From: CAZKCI01 sp964584165
GTDB lineage: Bacteria > Auribacterota > Erginobacteria > Erginobacterales > CAZKCI01
NCBI GenBank assembly: GCA_964584165.1
Contig: CAZOYW010000020.1
Span: 1 to 52,215 of the forward strand
Length of the DNA: 52,215 bases
Reading direction: 5' to 3'
Shown: piece by piece, positions 7,942 through 16,824 of the stretch
Position numbering within the stretch: position 1 is the first letter of the stretch
Layout of the letters: every line of letters begins with the position of its first letter
The notes under the pieces: model-generated
Told to the model about the DNA's origin: nothing
Seen by the model: only the letters and a program-made list of their open reading frames with translations
The model's database searches: none
Translations under genes and position numbers: made by a program

Positions 7942-8685
7942 CTATATCCCCTCCCCTTCCCCGAACTCCTCGCTTTCCGGGAAAAACTCCGCCATGATCT
8001 CCTCCTTCTTCTCCTCCCAGGCCCGGTCGACGGCGGCCGTGATCCCCTCCACCGACTCGAGCTGGGAAATCCGCTCCTCCAGCGCCCCCTGGGCCTTCAC
8101 GATCACCTTGATGGCGTCGGCCACGGGGTCGGGGAGCCGGTTGTGCTGGAGCTCCTCGAGGTCCCGGGGGCTGAAGCCGAGCGAAACCCGGCCGGGGACG
8201 CCGATGACGGTGGCGCCGGCCGGGACGTCGCGGATCACCACCGAGCCTGCCCCGATCCGGGCACCGTCGCCGATCCGGAGCGGGCCGAGGATAATCGCCC
8301 CCGCGCCCACTTCCACGTTCTTGCCCAGGGTGGGGTGGCGCTTTTTCTTCTCCTTGCTCGTCCCCCCCAGTACCGCTCCCTGGTAGAGAAGGCACCCGGA
8401 CCCGATCTCCGCCGTCTCGCCGATCACGACGCCGGCGCCGTGATCGATGAAGACACCGGGGGCGATCCCGGCCCCGGGATGGATCTCCACGCCGGTCAGC
8501 CAGCGGGAGAGGTTGGAGATGAGCCGGGCCGGGAGCTTGAGGCCGGCCCGGTGCAGGGCGTGGGCGATGCGATGGGACCAGATGGCGTGGAGTCCGGGAT
8601 AGCAGAGGAGCACCTCCGGCAGCGAACGGGCCGCCGGGTCCTTGGCGAAGATCGCCCGAAGGTCCTCTCTCATCGTTCGGAGCAT
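7942..8685 (-). CDS. cysE: Serine O-acetyltransferase
   Basis: Acetylates L-serine with acetyl-CoA, the first committed step of cysteine synthesis. The chosen start is ATG 8683-8685 (247 residues, beginning MLRTMREDL), because the longer frame would run into the upstream thioesterase gene. An N-terminal helical domain (1-70, with AIWSHRIAHALHRAG) is followed by left-handed beta-helix hexapeptides: GIAPGVFIDHGAGVVIGETAEIG with the catalytic His, HPTLGKNVEVGAGAIILG and IGAGSVVIRDVPAGATVIGVPG. A charged 55-residue tail ends in Gly-Ile. A terminal Ile is the residue by which CysE docks into cysteine synthase. Same strand as the thioesterase, 32 bases downstream. Confidence 0.94.
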   Translation of the reverse strand: MLRTMREDLRAIFAKDPAARSLPEVLLCYPGLHAIWSHRIAHALHRAGLKLPARLISNLSRWLTGVEIHPGAGIAPGVFIDHGAGVVIGETAEIGSGCLLYQGAVLGGTSKEKKKRHPTLGKNVEVGAGAIILGPLRIGDGARIGAGSVVIRDVPAGATVIGVPGRVSLGFSPRDLEELQHNRLPDPVADAIKVIVKAQGALEERISQLESVEGITAAVDRAWEEKKEEIMAEFFPESEEFGEGEGI

Positions 8686-8717
8686 GTCAATTAACCCAAT
8701 TCGCGGAATTCGTAGTT

Positions 8718-9118
8718 CTATGGCCGGGCCAAGCCGGCGATCTCCTCCGGGAGCCGGGTCGGCCTCCCCTCCCGGTTCAGGCAGGCATGGATGGTATATC
8801 CACCGGCCAGGATTGTCGAGGACCGCGAAATCTCGTAATCGATCCGGAGGCGCACCTTCCCCGCCTGGCTCAGCCACCCCTTGATCTCCAGGAGATCGTC
8901 GTAGCGGGCCGGGGCGATGTAGGCGGCGTGCGCCTCCACCACCGGGAGCCTCAAGCCCCGCTCCTCCCAGACCCGGTAGGGGACGCCGGTCGCCCGCAGG
9001 AGCTCGTTGCGCAAGCGCTCGAAATAGACGAAGTAATTGGCGTAATACACGATCCCCATCTGATCGGTATCGGCATAGGGCACGCGGTAGGGGATCGTCG
9101 TCTTGTCCGCAGCGACCG

Positions 9119-9122
<4 letters not shown>
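8718..9122 (-). CDS. YbgC-like acyl-CoA thioesterase (hot-dog fold)
   Basis: A 134-residue single hot-dog domain of the 4-hydroxybenzoyl-CoA thioesterase family. The signature PYADTDQMGIVYYANYFVYFE (within residues 14-36) contains the catalytic Asp. It hydrolyses acyl-CoA or acyl-ACP; in many bacteria the homologue sits with tol-pal, which is not the case here. Its start codon overlaps the stop of the sigma-54 regulator by four bases (ATGA), so it is translationally coupled to the two-component pair. The natural substrate cannot be told. Confidence 0.9.
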
Positions 9123-10491
<1,369 letters not shown>

Positions 10492-10495
<4 letters not shown>

Positions 10496-10530
10496 TTCAC
10501 CCGGCCGCCTCGGGCGTCCGGGTGAAATGA
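10492..10530 (-). promoter_or_regulatory. Hairpin enclosing the start codon of the sigma-54 regulator
   Basis: On the transcript the arm TCATTTCACCCGG pairs perfectly with CCGGGTGAAATGA, 13 bp with a 13-base loop that can pair a further 4 bp. The second arm contains the ATG of the response-regulator gene and the only GGGTGA near it. It may reduce initiation unless ribosomes finishing the kinase open it, or it may be an inserted palindrome. Confidence 0.55.
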
Positions 10531-10574
10531 TAAAGACGCTCCCGGACCGCGTCATTAGAAAAAACGGCCGACGC

Positions 10575-11771
10575 TCAGGGCTGATCGAAGGGGACGTCTT
10601 CGCGCCCGGAAACCGGCGGCAGGAGTCTGATCCGCTCCGGCCGCTGGGGAAGCCGGATGGTCACCGTCGTCCCGCGGGACGGCTCGCTCGCCACCTCGAT
10701 CGTCCCCCCGTGCTGGCGGACGATCTTGTAAACGACCAGGAGCCCCAGGCCGGAACCGCCCGCCCGGCCGGAGGCGAAAGGCTCGAAGATCCGCGGGATC
10801 TCGTCGGTGGCGAACCCCCTCCCCTCGTCCCGCACCTGGAGGGTGAGATAGTCCTTCTCCCGCCCGACGCATAGCCGCACCATGCCGCCCTTCGGCATCG
10901 CCTGGGCGGCGTTCTTGACCAGGTTGAGGACCGCCTGCTTGATCAGCTTGCGGTCGATCACCCCCCGGACCGGCTTGGGAGGGGAAGCGATCTCGATCCG
11001 GATCCCCTTTTCCCGGAGCTCCTCCCCCATCAGCCGCCGGACGTCGCCCGCCACCTCGGCCAGGTTCTCCTCCGCGAGCTTGAGGGGCGCGGGGCGAAGC
11101 GCCTTCAAAAACTGGACGACGATCCCGTCCAGGCGGGCGAGTTCCTCCTTGACCACGGCGATCGAGGAGAGGAGCGGATCGACCGAACCTTGGGCCCGCT
11201 GCCGGACCGCCCGCTCCAGGAGCTGGACGTGGATAGCCAGAGAGGAGAGCGGGTTCCCGAGCTCGTGGGCGACCGTGGCGGTGAGGAACACCAGGGCGTC
11301 CATCCGATCGCTCACCGACGCCTCCGCGTCCGCCCGCCGCTGGCGGGTGACGTCGCTGAAGAGGAGAAGCATCCCCCTGACCTGCCCCTCGCCGTCCCGA
11401 AGCGAGGTGCGGCTCAAGCGGATCCATCGGGAGGGCGGCTGGACGGTCCGGAAGTCCCGGACCAGGGCCTGCTCCGGGATCCCGATCCCCTGGAGGACGA
11501 TCTCCTGCAGGGCCGGATCGGAGATGCATTCCCGGAAAGGGCGTCCCCGGCTCTCCGGGGGGAGGCTCAGGAGGAAGCCGGCGGAGCGGTTGAAGAAGGC
11601 GATCCGTCCCCCGGGGTCCACCACCATAAGCCCCTCCTGCATGCTGTCGAAGATGTTCTCGAGCAGCCCCTTCTCGCGGGCCAGGCCGACGAGGTAATCG
11701 CCGACCTCCTGGCGGTCGACGCGGTCAAGCCGCTCGATCAGTCGGTCCAGGAATGTCTTGTTGGCGGGCAT
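10575..11771 (-). CDS. NtrB-like soluble sensor histidine kinase with PAS domain
   Basis: 398 residues with no transmembrane segment, so it senses a cytoplasmic signal. A PAS domain lies at about 35-150 (GLMVVDPGGRIAFFNRSAG). The dimerisation/phospho-acceptor motif LTATVAHELGNPLSSLAIHV is near 165-184. The ATPase domain has the N-box LNLVKNAAQAMPKGG, the G1 box VRDEGRGF and the G2 box GGSGLGLLVVYKIV. It autophosphorylates and passes the phosphate to the sigma-54 regulator encoded immediately downstream. It starts at ATG 11769-11771, with repeat-rich DNA upstream and no obvious promoter. HELGNPL is the form typical of NtrB/ZraS-type kinases. Confidence 0.94.
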   Translation of the reverse strand: MPANKTFLDRLIERLDRVDRQEVGDYLVGLAREKGLLENIFDSMQEGLMVVDPGGRIAFFNRSAGFLLSLPPESRGRPFRECISDPALQEIVLQGIGIPEQALVRDFRTVQPPSRWIRLSRTSLRDGEGQVRGMLLLFSDVTRQRRADAEASVSDRMDALVFLTATVAHELGNPLSSLAIHVQLLERAVRQRAQGSVDPLLSSIAVVKEELARLDGIVVQFLKALRPAPLKLAEENLAEVAGDVRRLMGEELREKGIRIEIASPPKPVRGVIDRKLIKQAVLNLVKNAAQAMPKGGMVRLCVGREKDYLTLQVRDEGRGFATDEIPRIFEPFASGRAGGSGLGLLVVYKIVRQHGGTIEVASEPSRGTTVTIRLPQRPERIRLLPPVSGREDVPFDQP

Positions 11772-11780
11772 GGCACAATA

Positions 11781-12013
11781 TAGCCGCGGATTTCGCGGAT
11801 GACACGGATTAAGGCCGGCTGGGCTGGGCGCTTTAACCGCGAATAACGCGCTTGCGCGCCGTAGCGCTTCAGCGCGCAGGCGCGAATAAATCGCGAATGG
11901 GCTCCGCTTGGCCCGGCGATTCGACTACGAATTACGCGAATTTCGCGAATTGGGGCGCGGCGCGGGCCGGCCCCCATTACGTCCATTCCGTCCATAGCGT
12001 CCATCTCGTCCAT
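11781..12013. repeat. Composite block of four spacer repeats between PNP and the kinase gene
   Basis: In order: AGCCGCGGATTTCGCGGATGAC (11781 on); AACCGCGAATAACGCG with a GCGC-rich palindrome (11833-11900); GACTACGAATTACGCGAATT (11931-11957); and a 9-bp tandem GTCCATNNC array (11975-12013). The same words recur in other spacers (8686-8717, 19191-19302, 40275-40492, 52003-52100, 20552-20587). This 260-base spacer is otherwise empty. Confidence 0.7.
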
Positions 12014-12031
12014 GTCTCCGCGCCGGCCCGC

Positions 12032-12859
12032 CTAGATTTTCCCCGAGGCCAGGATCCCCGAGATCAGGGCCTCCATCGCCGGGGCGATCCGTCGCGCCGT
12101 GGCCAGCACCTGCTCCGCGGTCAACGCCTCGAGGTGCTCGTGGAAGCACTCGTCGCTCATCCCCGAGAGGGCGAGGACCCTAAGCCCGCAGTGGGCCGCC
12201 AGGATCGCTTCCGGGATCACCGACATCCCGACCGCGTCGGCTCCCAGGAAACGGAAGGCCCGGTATTCGGCGGCGGTCTCATAGTTCGGACCGCTGACCG
12301 CCGCGAGCACACCCGGGCGGACGGCGAGCCCTTGTTCGCGGGACAGGGCGAGCGCGGCGGCGGCGAGGTCCGGATCGTAGGCCTTCGAAAGATCGGGGAA
12401 GCGGGGGCCGAGCTCTTCCAGATTCGGTCCGACCAGGGGGTTCGAGCCGAGGAGGTTGATATGGTCGGTCACCACCATCACCGAACCCGCCCGGAGGGCC
12501 GGATCGAGCGAGCCGGCGGCGTTGGTGGTGATCAGGGTCGAAGCGCCCAGGAGCTTCATCACCCGCACCGGAAAGGCGACCCGGGAGAGGGGATACCCCT
12601 CGTAGGAGTGCAGCCTCCCCTGCAGGGCGACGACCTCGGTCCCCGACCACCTCCCCCAGACCAGCCGCCCGGCGTGGCCGATCGCGGTGGAGACGGGGAA
12701 ATGGGGGATCTCGCGGTAGGGGAGCTCGCCCCCCCGCTCGATCCGGACGGCCAAGTCCCCGAGGCCGGAGCCGAGGATGACGCCGGCGCGGGGGGCGGCG
12801 CCGATCCGCGCCTTCAGGAACGCGACGGTTTCGTTCAGTTCATTCCAGTCCGAGTTCAT
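12032..12859 (-). CDS. Purine nucleoside phosphorylase, trimeric (type II) family
   Basis: Phosphorolysis of purine nucleosides to base plus (deoxy)ribose 1-phosphate. It has 275 residues, the normal size. Motifs: phosphate-binding GVILGSGLGDL (25-35), LQGRLHSYEGYP (~80), TTNAAGSLDPALRAGS (~112) and SGPNYETAAEYRAFRFLGADAVGMS (split around 190-212). The position matching Asn243 of 6-oxopurine-specific enzymes appears to be Asp in LALSGMSDECFHEH, as in MTA phosphorylases. The ATG overlaps the upstream yggU-like gene by 20 bases, so it belongs to the proC-yggT-yggU-PNP operon. Family is secure; base specificity is open. Confidence 0.92.
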   Translation of the reverse strand: MNSDWNELNETVAFLKARIGAAPRAGVILGSGLGDLAVRIERGGELPYREIPHFPVSTAIGHAGRLVWGRWSGTEVVALQGRLHSYEGYPLSRVAFPVRVMKLLGASTLITTNAAGSLDPALRAGSVMVVTDHINLLGSNPLVGPNLEELGPRFPDLSKAYDPDLAAAALALSREQGLAVRPGVLAAVSGPNYETAAEYRAFRFLGADAVGMSVIPEAILAAHCGLRVLALSGMSDECFHEHLEALTAEQVLATARRIAPAMEALISGILASGKI

Positions 12860-13145
12860 GGAGCCTCCTCCGCAGCCCTTCCGCGCTCAACCCCGCGGCC
12901 AGCAGTGATTTTACCCTCCCCGTTTCCCCCCGGACGATGGAAATCGTCGAGGGCGGCACCCCGAGCGCCCGCGCCAGCAACCGGACCAGGGACCGGTTGG
13001 CCTCCCCCCCGACGGGGGGGGCGTGGACCGCCGCCGGCAGGAGCCCGTCCTTCACCGGCTCGAGCCCCTCGCGCCGGGCGCGCGGCTTCAAACGGACCCC
13101 GAATAGAACGCCGGACGGGGTCTCCCGGCACTCGAAACCGCTCAT
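12840..13145 (-). CDS. yggU: YggU/DUF167 family protein
   Basis: A 101-residue protein of the small alpha/beta DUF167 family. GVLFGVRLKPRARREGLEP (12-30), the conserved HAPPVGGEANRSLVRLLARAL (split around 42-62) and ISIVRGETGRVKSLL (~70-84) are its marks. The biochemical role is unknown. The start ATG 13143-13145 overlaps the yggT stop by four bases, and its own end overlaps PNP by 20. The proC-yggT-yggU order is conserved in many bacteria. Confidence 0.92.
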   Translation of the reverse strand: MSGFECRETPSGVLFGVRLKPRARREGLEPVKDGLLPAAVHAPPVGGEANRSLVRLLARALGVPPSTISIVRGETGRVKSLLAAGLSAEGLRRRLHELGLE

Positions 13146-14005
13146 ATCCCCATCGCCCCGCGCCAGAGCGAGTCGAGGAGAATCATCGCCAACCGGCGTC
13201 CCAGCATCAGGGCGACAATGGCGGCGAGCGGCGAGAGATCCCAGGACCCGAAATGAAGGTTCCAACGCCGGAAGGGCGCGACCAGCGGCTCGGTTAGAGG
13301 AGCGAGCCAGTCCCCCCGCGGCCCGGACCAGTTTCCGAGGGGGAGCCAGGAGAGAAGGGCGTGGATCACGATCAACCAGACGAAAGCCGATGAGAGGGAG
13401 ACGAGGAGGGCGGCCGCGATCAGACCGGCCTGGGCCGCCAGCATTCTCTCGTCTGGGACGAGACCGAGAGCCATGAAGCCTTTCCAAAAAGCGGCCAGGG
13501 CGGCGGAGAAGACGGCGAAGAGAAGAACCGGGAGAGCGAACCGGTTCTGATCGAGAACGCGTTGGGCCCAAGAGAGCGCGGCGCGGAACAGGCGGGAGAG
13601 CTGGTCGTAGGCGTCCTCCGGGCGCTTCAGGGCCAGGACCACGGCGGCGAAGGCGAGGAGGCGAAAGAGGAGGACCAGGTAGAAAGCCAGCGTCTTGGCC
13701 CAGGGCCAGAGGGGGGAGGAACCGACGAAGATCCAGTCCCGGAGGGGGAGGTCGAAGCGGCGGGCGGGGGGGCCGGAGAGAAGGTAGAGGAGCCCCTGGC
13801 CGAGGACGACGATGGCCATCAGGAGGACCGGGCCGGACCGTCCCGCGCGGGGGAAGGCGCGGAGGAGACGGTCGAGCGCGGGGCGGGTGACCGAGGCCGC
13901 CGCCCGGTAGAGCGGGTTGAAGGCGGTCTGTCCCTCGTCCGGGATCAGGGCGCGGACCAGGAGACAGGCGAAGTAGAATCCGAGAGCGAGTTCAATCAGG
14001 GACAT
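13142..14005 (-). CDS. yggT: YggT family integral membrane protein
   Basis: 287 residues with about six to seven hydrophobic helices. The YggT signature appears twice in degenerate form, and clearly near the C-terminus: FVWLIVIHALLSWLPLG, then LAPLTEPLVAPFRRW (~residues 215-255). Members have been linked to osmotic tolerance and cell division, without a firm mechanism. It is coupled by ATGA to yggU and sits 23 bases after proC. It is longer than the ~100-residue single-domain forms and similar to the two-repeat proteobacterial form. Confidence 0.85.
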   Translation of the reverse strand: MSLIELALGFYFACLLVRALIPDEGQTAFNPLYRAAASVTRPALDRLLRAFPRAGRSGPVLLMAIVVLGQGLLYLLSGPPARRFDLPLRDWIFVGSSPLWPWAKTLAFYLVLLFRLLAFAAVVLALKRPEDAYDQLSRLFRAALSWAQRVLDQNRFALPVLLFAVFSAALAAFWKGFMALGLVPDERMLAAQAGLIAAALLVSLSSAFVWLIVIHALLSWLPLGNWSGPRGDWLAPLTEPLVAPFRRWNLHFGSWDLSPLAAIVALMLGRRLAMILLDSLWRGAMGI

Positions 14006-14028
14006 GCTGACAGGTTAATTGGTTATCG

Positions 14029-14871
14029 TTAGGATTGGGACCGGGGAGAGATACATTCCATTCGTTTACCCAGCTCCTCTCCCCTCCGGCAGGCCGCCCG
14101 GAGCGCCTCGTCGAAGAGGGCGAGCAGCTCTCCGCGCTCCAAAACCTTGAGGGCGGCCTCGGTCGTTCCCCCCGGCGAGGTCACCCTCCCCCGCAGGGCG
14201 GCCGGGGTTTCCCCGGCCGTTTCGAGGAGGCGCCCGGTCCCGATCAGCGTCTCCCGGGCCAGGAGCTCGGCGTTCTCCCGCTCCAGCCCGAGGTCCCTCC
14301 CCACCGCAGCGAGGCACTCGCAGACGAGGAAGAAATAGGCGGGGCCGGAGCCGCTGAGCGCGGTGACCGCGTTCATCATCTTCTCGGGTACCGGGACCAC
14401 CTTCCCCACCGCCCGGAGGATCTCGCGGGCCGCGCGGAGGTGCTCCTCCCGCGCGTGGGCCCCGGCGCAGAGCGCGGTCGCGCCGGCTAGGGCCAGGGCG
14501 GGCATGTTCGGCATCGCCCGCACCACCGGGACCGGACTCGAGGTCATCCCCTCCAGGGTAGAGGTGGCGACCCCGGCCAGGAGGGAGAGCAGAAGCTGGG
14601 TCTCCCGCAGTCCGGAGAGATCGCCGGCCACCGCGGGAAGAGTCTGCGGCTTGATCGCGAGAACCACGATCTCGCCCCCGGCCGCCCTCCCGTTCTCGGG
14701 CGTGACGGCCACGCCGTACCGGGAAGAGAGATGGGCGCGCCGCTCCTCCTTCGGCTCCGCGACCAGGATGTCGGACGGAGCGGCGATCCTCCCCTCGATC
14801 AGCCCCCGGACCAGGGCCTCCGCCATGTTCCCTCCGCCGATGAAGGAGATTTTCGCGTTCATACGCGGCAT
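14029..14871 (-). CDS. proC: Pyrroline-5-carboxylate reductase
   Basis: Last step of proline synthesis, reducing pyrroline-5-carboxylate with NAD(P)H. It has 280 residues (277 if the second ATG at 14862 is used; neither has a clear Shine-Dalgarno). The Rossmann motif ISFIGGGNMAEALVRGL is at 8-24. The substrate/oligomer region has SGSGPAYFFLVCECLA (~170) and VTSPGGTTEAALKVLE (~233). First gene of the proC-yggT-yggU-PNP cluster. Repeat DNA and the assembly gap lie upstream. Confidence 0.96.
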   Translation of the reverse strand: MPRMNAKISFIGGGNMAEALVRGLIEGRIAAPSDILVAEPKEERRAHLSSRYGVAVTPENGRAAGGEIVVLAIKPQTLPAVAGDLSGLRETQLLLSLLAGVATSTLEGMTSSPVPVVRAMPNMPALALAGATALCAGAHAREEHLRAAREILRAVGKVVPVPEKMMNAVTALSGSGPAYFFLVCECLAAVGRDLGLERENAELLARETLIGTGRLLETAGETPAALRGRVTSPGGTTEAALKVLERGELLALFDEALRAACRRGEELGKRMECISPRSQS

Positions 14872-14931
14872 TATAGCCGATGGGGGGCTTGAAGCAAGCC
14901 CGCCCGCACCGGCCGGGCCGAACCCGGGAAC

Positions 14932-15116
14932 GGGCGAACATGAAGTTCGCCCCTACAGGGGTGTTCGCCCGANNNNNNNNNNNNNNNNNNNNNNNNNNNN
15001 NNNNNNNNNNNNNNNNNNNNNNNNNNNNNNNNNNNNNNNNNNNNNNNNNNNNNNNNNNNNNNNNNNNNNNNNGTCGACCACGAACCGGGCCGTAGGGGCG
15101 AACTTTATGTTCGCCC
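14932..15116. repeat. Converging GGGCGAAC...GTTCGCCC hairpins flanking the assembly gap
   Basis: Left of the gap, GGGCGAAC-ATGAA-GTTCGCCC (14932-14952) is followed by CTACAGGGGTGTTCGCCC. Right of it, GTAG is followed by GGGCGAAC-TTTAT-GTTCGCCC (15096-15116). Both belong to the GTAG/CTAC hairpin class. The only spacer over 300 bases (14872-15177) is made of these and the gap; no gene is visible. Confidence 0.7.
14973..15072. other. Assembly gap (100 N)
   Basis: Exactly 100 unknown bases, the conventional placeholder for a gap of unknown size. It lies between two related hairpin repeats, so the assembler probably broke on the repeat. Missing sequence may be longer or shorter than shown. Confidence 0.98.
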
Positions 15117-15177
15117 GCCGGGCCGATTTGCGAAGATGCGCGCGATTCGTGGTTAGAATCGTCGGGCGGCCCGCGGG

Positions 15178-16761
15178 TCAGCAGACCCCGCAGGATCGGC
15201 ATGCGTCCGGACGGCAGGGCGGCGTCGTCTCCCCCGCCGCCGCTTTCTCGTTTTCCCGCCAGAGATACTCCCGCCGGACGCCGGTCTCCACGATCTCCCA
15301 GGGGAAGCGATCCTCCCTTTTCCTCCCGGCGAAGGGCCGGACCAGGAGTTCGGCGGACCTCCAGTCCCCCGTCTCGATGGCGCCGGCCATCTCCCTTCCG
15401 CCCCGGCTCAGGCAGGCCTGGCGGAAGGCCTCCCGGGCGGAGGACGCGGCGGCGCTGACCCGGGGGATGCCGTTCAGGGCCCGAAGGAGGAAACGGAGAC
15501 GCCGCCGGAGGAGATCGACGGGAGCGAGCGGCTCCCACTGGAAGGGCGTATGGGGCTTGGGGACGAAGGGGTTGAGCGAGACCGAGAGGGGGAGGACGGC
15601 GGAGAGGCGGCGGCACATCTCCACGATCGCTCCCGCCTCTTCCTCCTTCTCCCCCGGCAGACCGACGAGGAAGTAGAGCTTGGCCCGGAGGTAGCCCTCC
15701 TCCCGCGCGGCGGTGAGCGTGGAAGCGAACTCCTCCTCGGCGAGGTCCTTGTTCACCCGCCGGCGCAGCTCCCCGCTCCCCGCCTCGGGGGCGAGGGTGA
15801 GGGTCTTCTGCCCGCTCGCGGCGAGGAGGGCGAGGAGACCGCGGTCCGGGCCGCCGGCCCTAAGCGAGGAGACCGAGAGGGAAAATCCCCGCCCGGAGAG
15901 AGACCGGGCGATCTCTCCGATCCCGGGATGATCGCAGACCGCGGAGGCGACCAGGCCGATCCGGCGGGTGGCGGGGCGAAGCCGTTCCGCCGCGTCCAGG
16001 ATCGCGGAGACGGGATACTCGCGGACCGGGCGGGCCAGGTAGCCTGCTGCGCAGAAGCGGCACCCCCGGGGGCACCCCCGGCTGATCTCGATCAGACCGC
16101 GGTCGGGGAAGACCGTCTCGCGGGCGACGTAGCGGGAGACCGCGGGAAGGGCGGAGACGGGAGCGCGGGAGACCTCGATCGGGAAAGGCGCCGCCGCGCC
16201 GGGGAGGGGCTCCGGGGGCCCCCCTTCCCCCGTCCCCCGGTAGAGGGCGGGGACATAGACCCCGGGAACGGCGGCGAGCTCCCGGAGGAGGTCGGGACGG
16301 CTCTTCCTTCCCCCGATGAGGGCGAGTATCCGCTCCAGTGGCCCCTCCGCTTCGCCCAGGACGACGGCGTCGACGAATTCGGCGATCGGCTCCGGGTTGA
16401 TCGTGGGCGCCATCCCTCCGGCGATCACCAGGGGATCGGACGCGGACCGCGCGGACGAGCGGAGGGCGAGCCGGGCCCGGGCGAAGACGGCGGGGAGGTT
16501 GAGGTAGTCGAGCTCGTAGGGGAGCGAGAAGGCGATCAGGTCGAAGCTGGAGAGCGTCCTCCCCCTCTCCCGCGAGCGCTCGTCTCCGGCAAAAGCCCTT
16601 TCCGCGCACCAGTCCGGCTCCGAATCGACGAGCGAGAGCACGGCCTGGAAGCCCAGGGCGCTCATCCCGAGACGATAGCTGTCGGGATAGACGAGGAGGC
16701 AGGAGCGCGGCGCCGATTCCTTGCGGGAGCCGACCAGCTTTTCGCCGCCCGTCTGTCGCAT
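15178..16761 (-). CDS. B12-binding-like/radical SAM protein of uncharacterised family
   Basis: 527 residues. The N-terminal ~200 (SCLLVYPDSYRLGMSALGFQ, VIAGGMAPTINPEPIAEF, GEAEGPLERIL) resemble the cobalamin-binding-like half of the uncharacterised radical SAM family often fused to a DUF2344 domain. The cluster motif is SRGCPRGCRFCAAGY (CxxxCxxC, ~residues 233-247), followed by LTLAPEAGSGELRRRVNK and LYFLVGLPGEKEEE, which are radical SAM core motifs. The protein ends in CRPDACRSCGVC, a cysteine-rich tail that could hold a second cluster. The DUF2344 partner is not adjacent. Substrate unknown. Upstream is the PilZ-gene terminator. Confidence 0.85.
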   Translation of the reverse strand: MRQTGGEKLVGSRKESAPRSCLLVYPDSYRLGMSALGFQAVLSLVDSEPDWCAERAFAGDERSRERGRTLSSFDLIAFSLPYELDYLNLPAVFARARLALRSSARSASDPLVIAGGMAPTINPEPIAEFVDAVVLGEAEGPLERILALIGGRKSRPDLLRELAAVPGVYVPALYRGTGEGGPPEPLPGAAAPFPIEVSRAPVSALPAVSRYVARETVFPDRGLIEISRGCPRGCRFCAAGYLARPVREYPVSAILDAAERLRPATRRIGLVASAVCDHPGIGEIARSLSGRGFSLSVSSLRAGGPDRGLLALLAASGQKTLTLAPEAGSGELRRRVNKDLAEEEFASTLTAAREEGYLRAKLYFLVGLPGEKEEEAGAIVEMCRRLSAVLPLSVSLNPFVPKPHTPFQWEPLAPVDLLRRRLRFLLRALNGIPRVSAAASSAREAFRQACLSRGGREMAGAIETGDWRSAELLVRPFAGRKREDRFPWEIVETGVRREYLWRENEKAAAGETTPPCRPDACRSCGVC

Positions 16762-16764
16762 AGC

Positions 16765-16793
16765 AAAAAGCCGGGATCGAGATCAATCCCGGC
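16765..16793 (-). terminator. Intrinsic terminator after the PilZ gene
   Basis: On the minus strand GCCGGGAT pairs with ATCCCGGC (16786-16793 with 16770-16777), followed by TTTTT (16765-16769). It separates the PilZ gene from the radical SAM gene, which starts four bases further on. Confidence 0.75.
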
Positions 16794-16824
16794 CCTCCGC
16801 CAACCGCCCGGTGTCAATCGGCGG

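Noticed and set aside
12925..13571. Longer upstream start for the YggU-like gene
   Set aside because: It would overlap yggT by more than 400 bases; ATG 13145 gives the family length and a 4-base overlap with yggT.
14880..15095. Open frames running through the N gap
   Set aside because: They depend on unknown bases and on palindromic repeats, with no protein-like sequence on either side.
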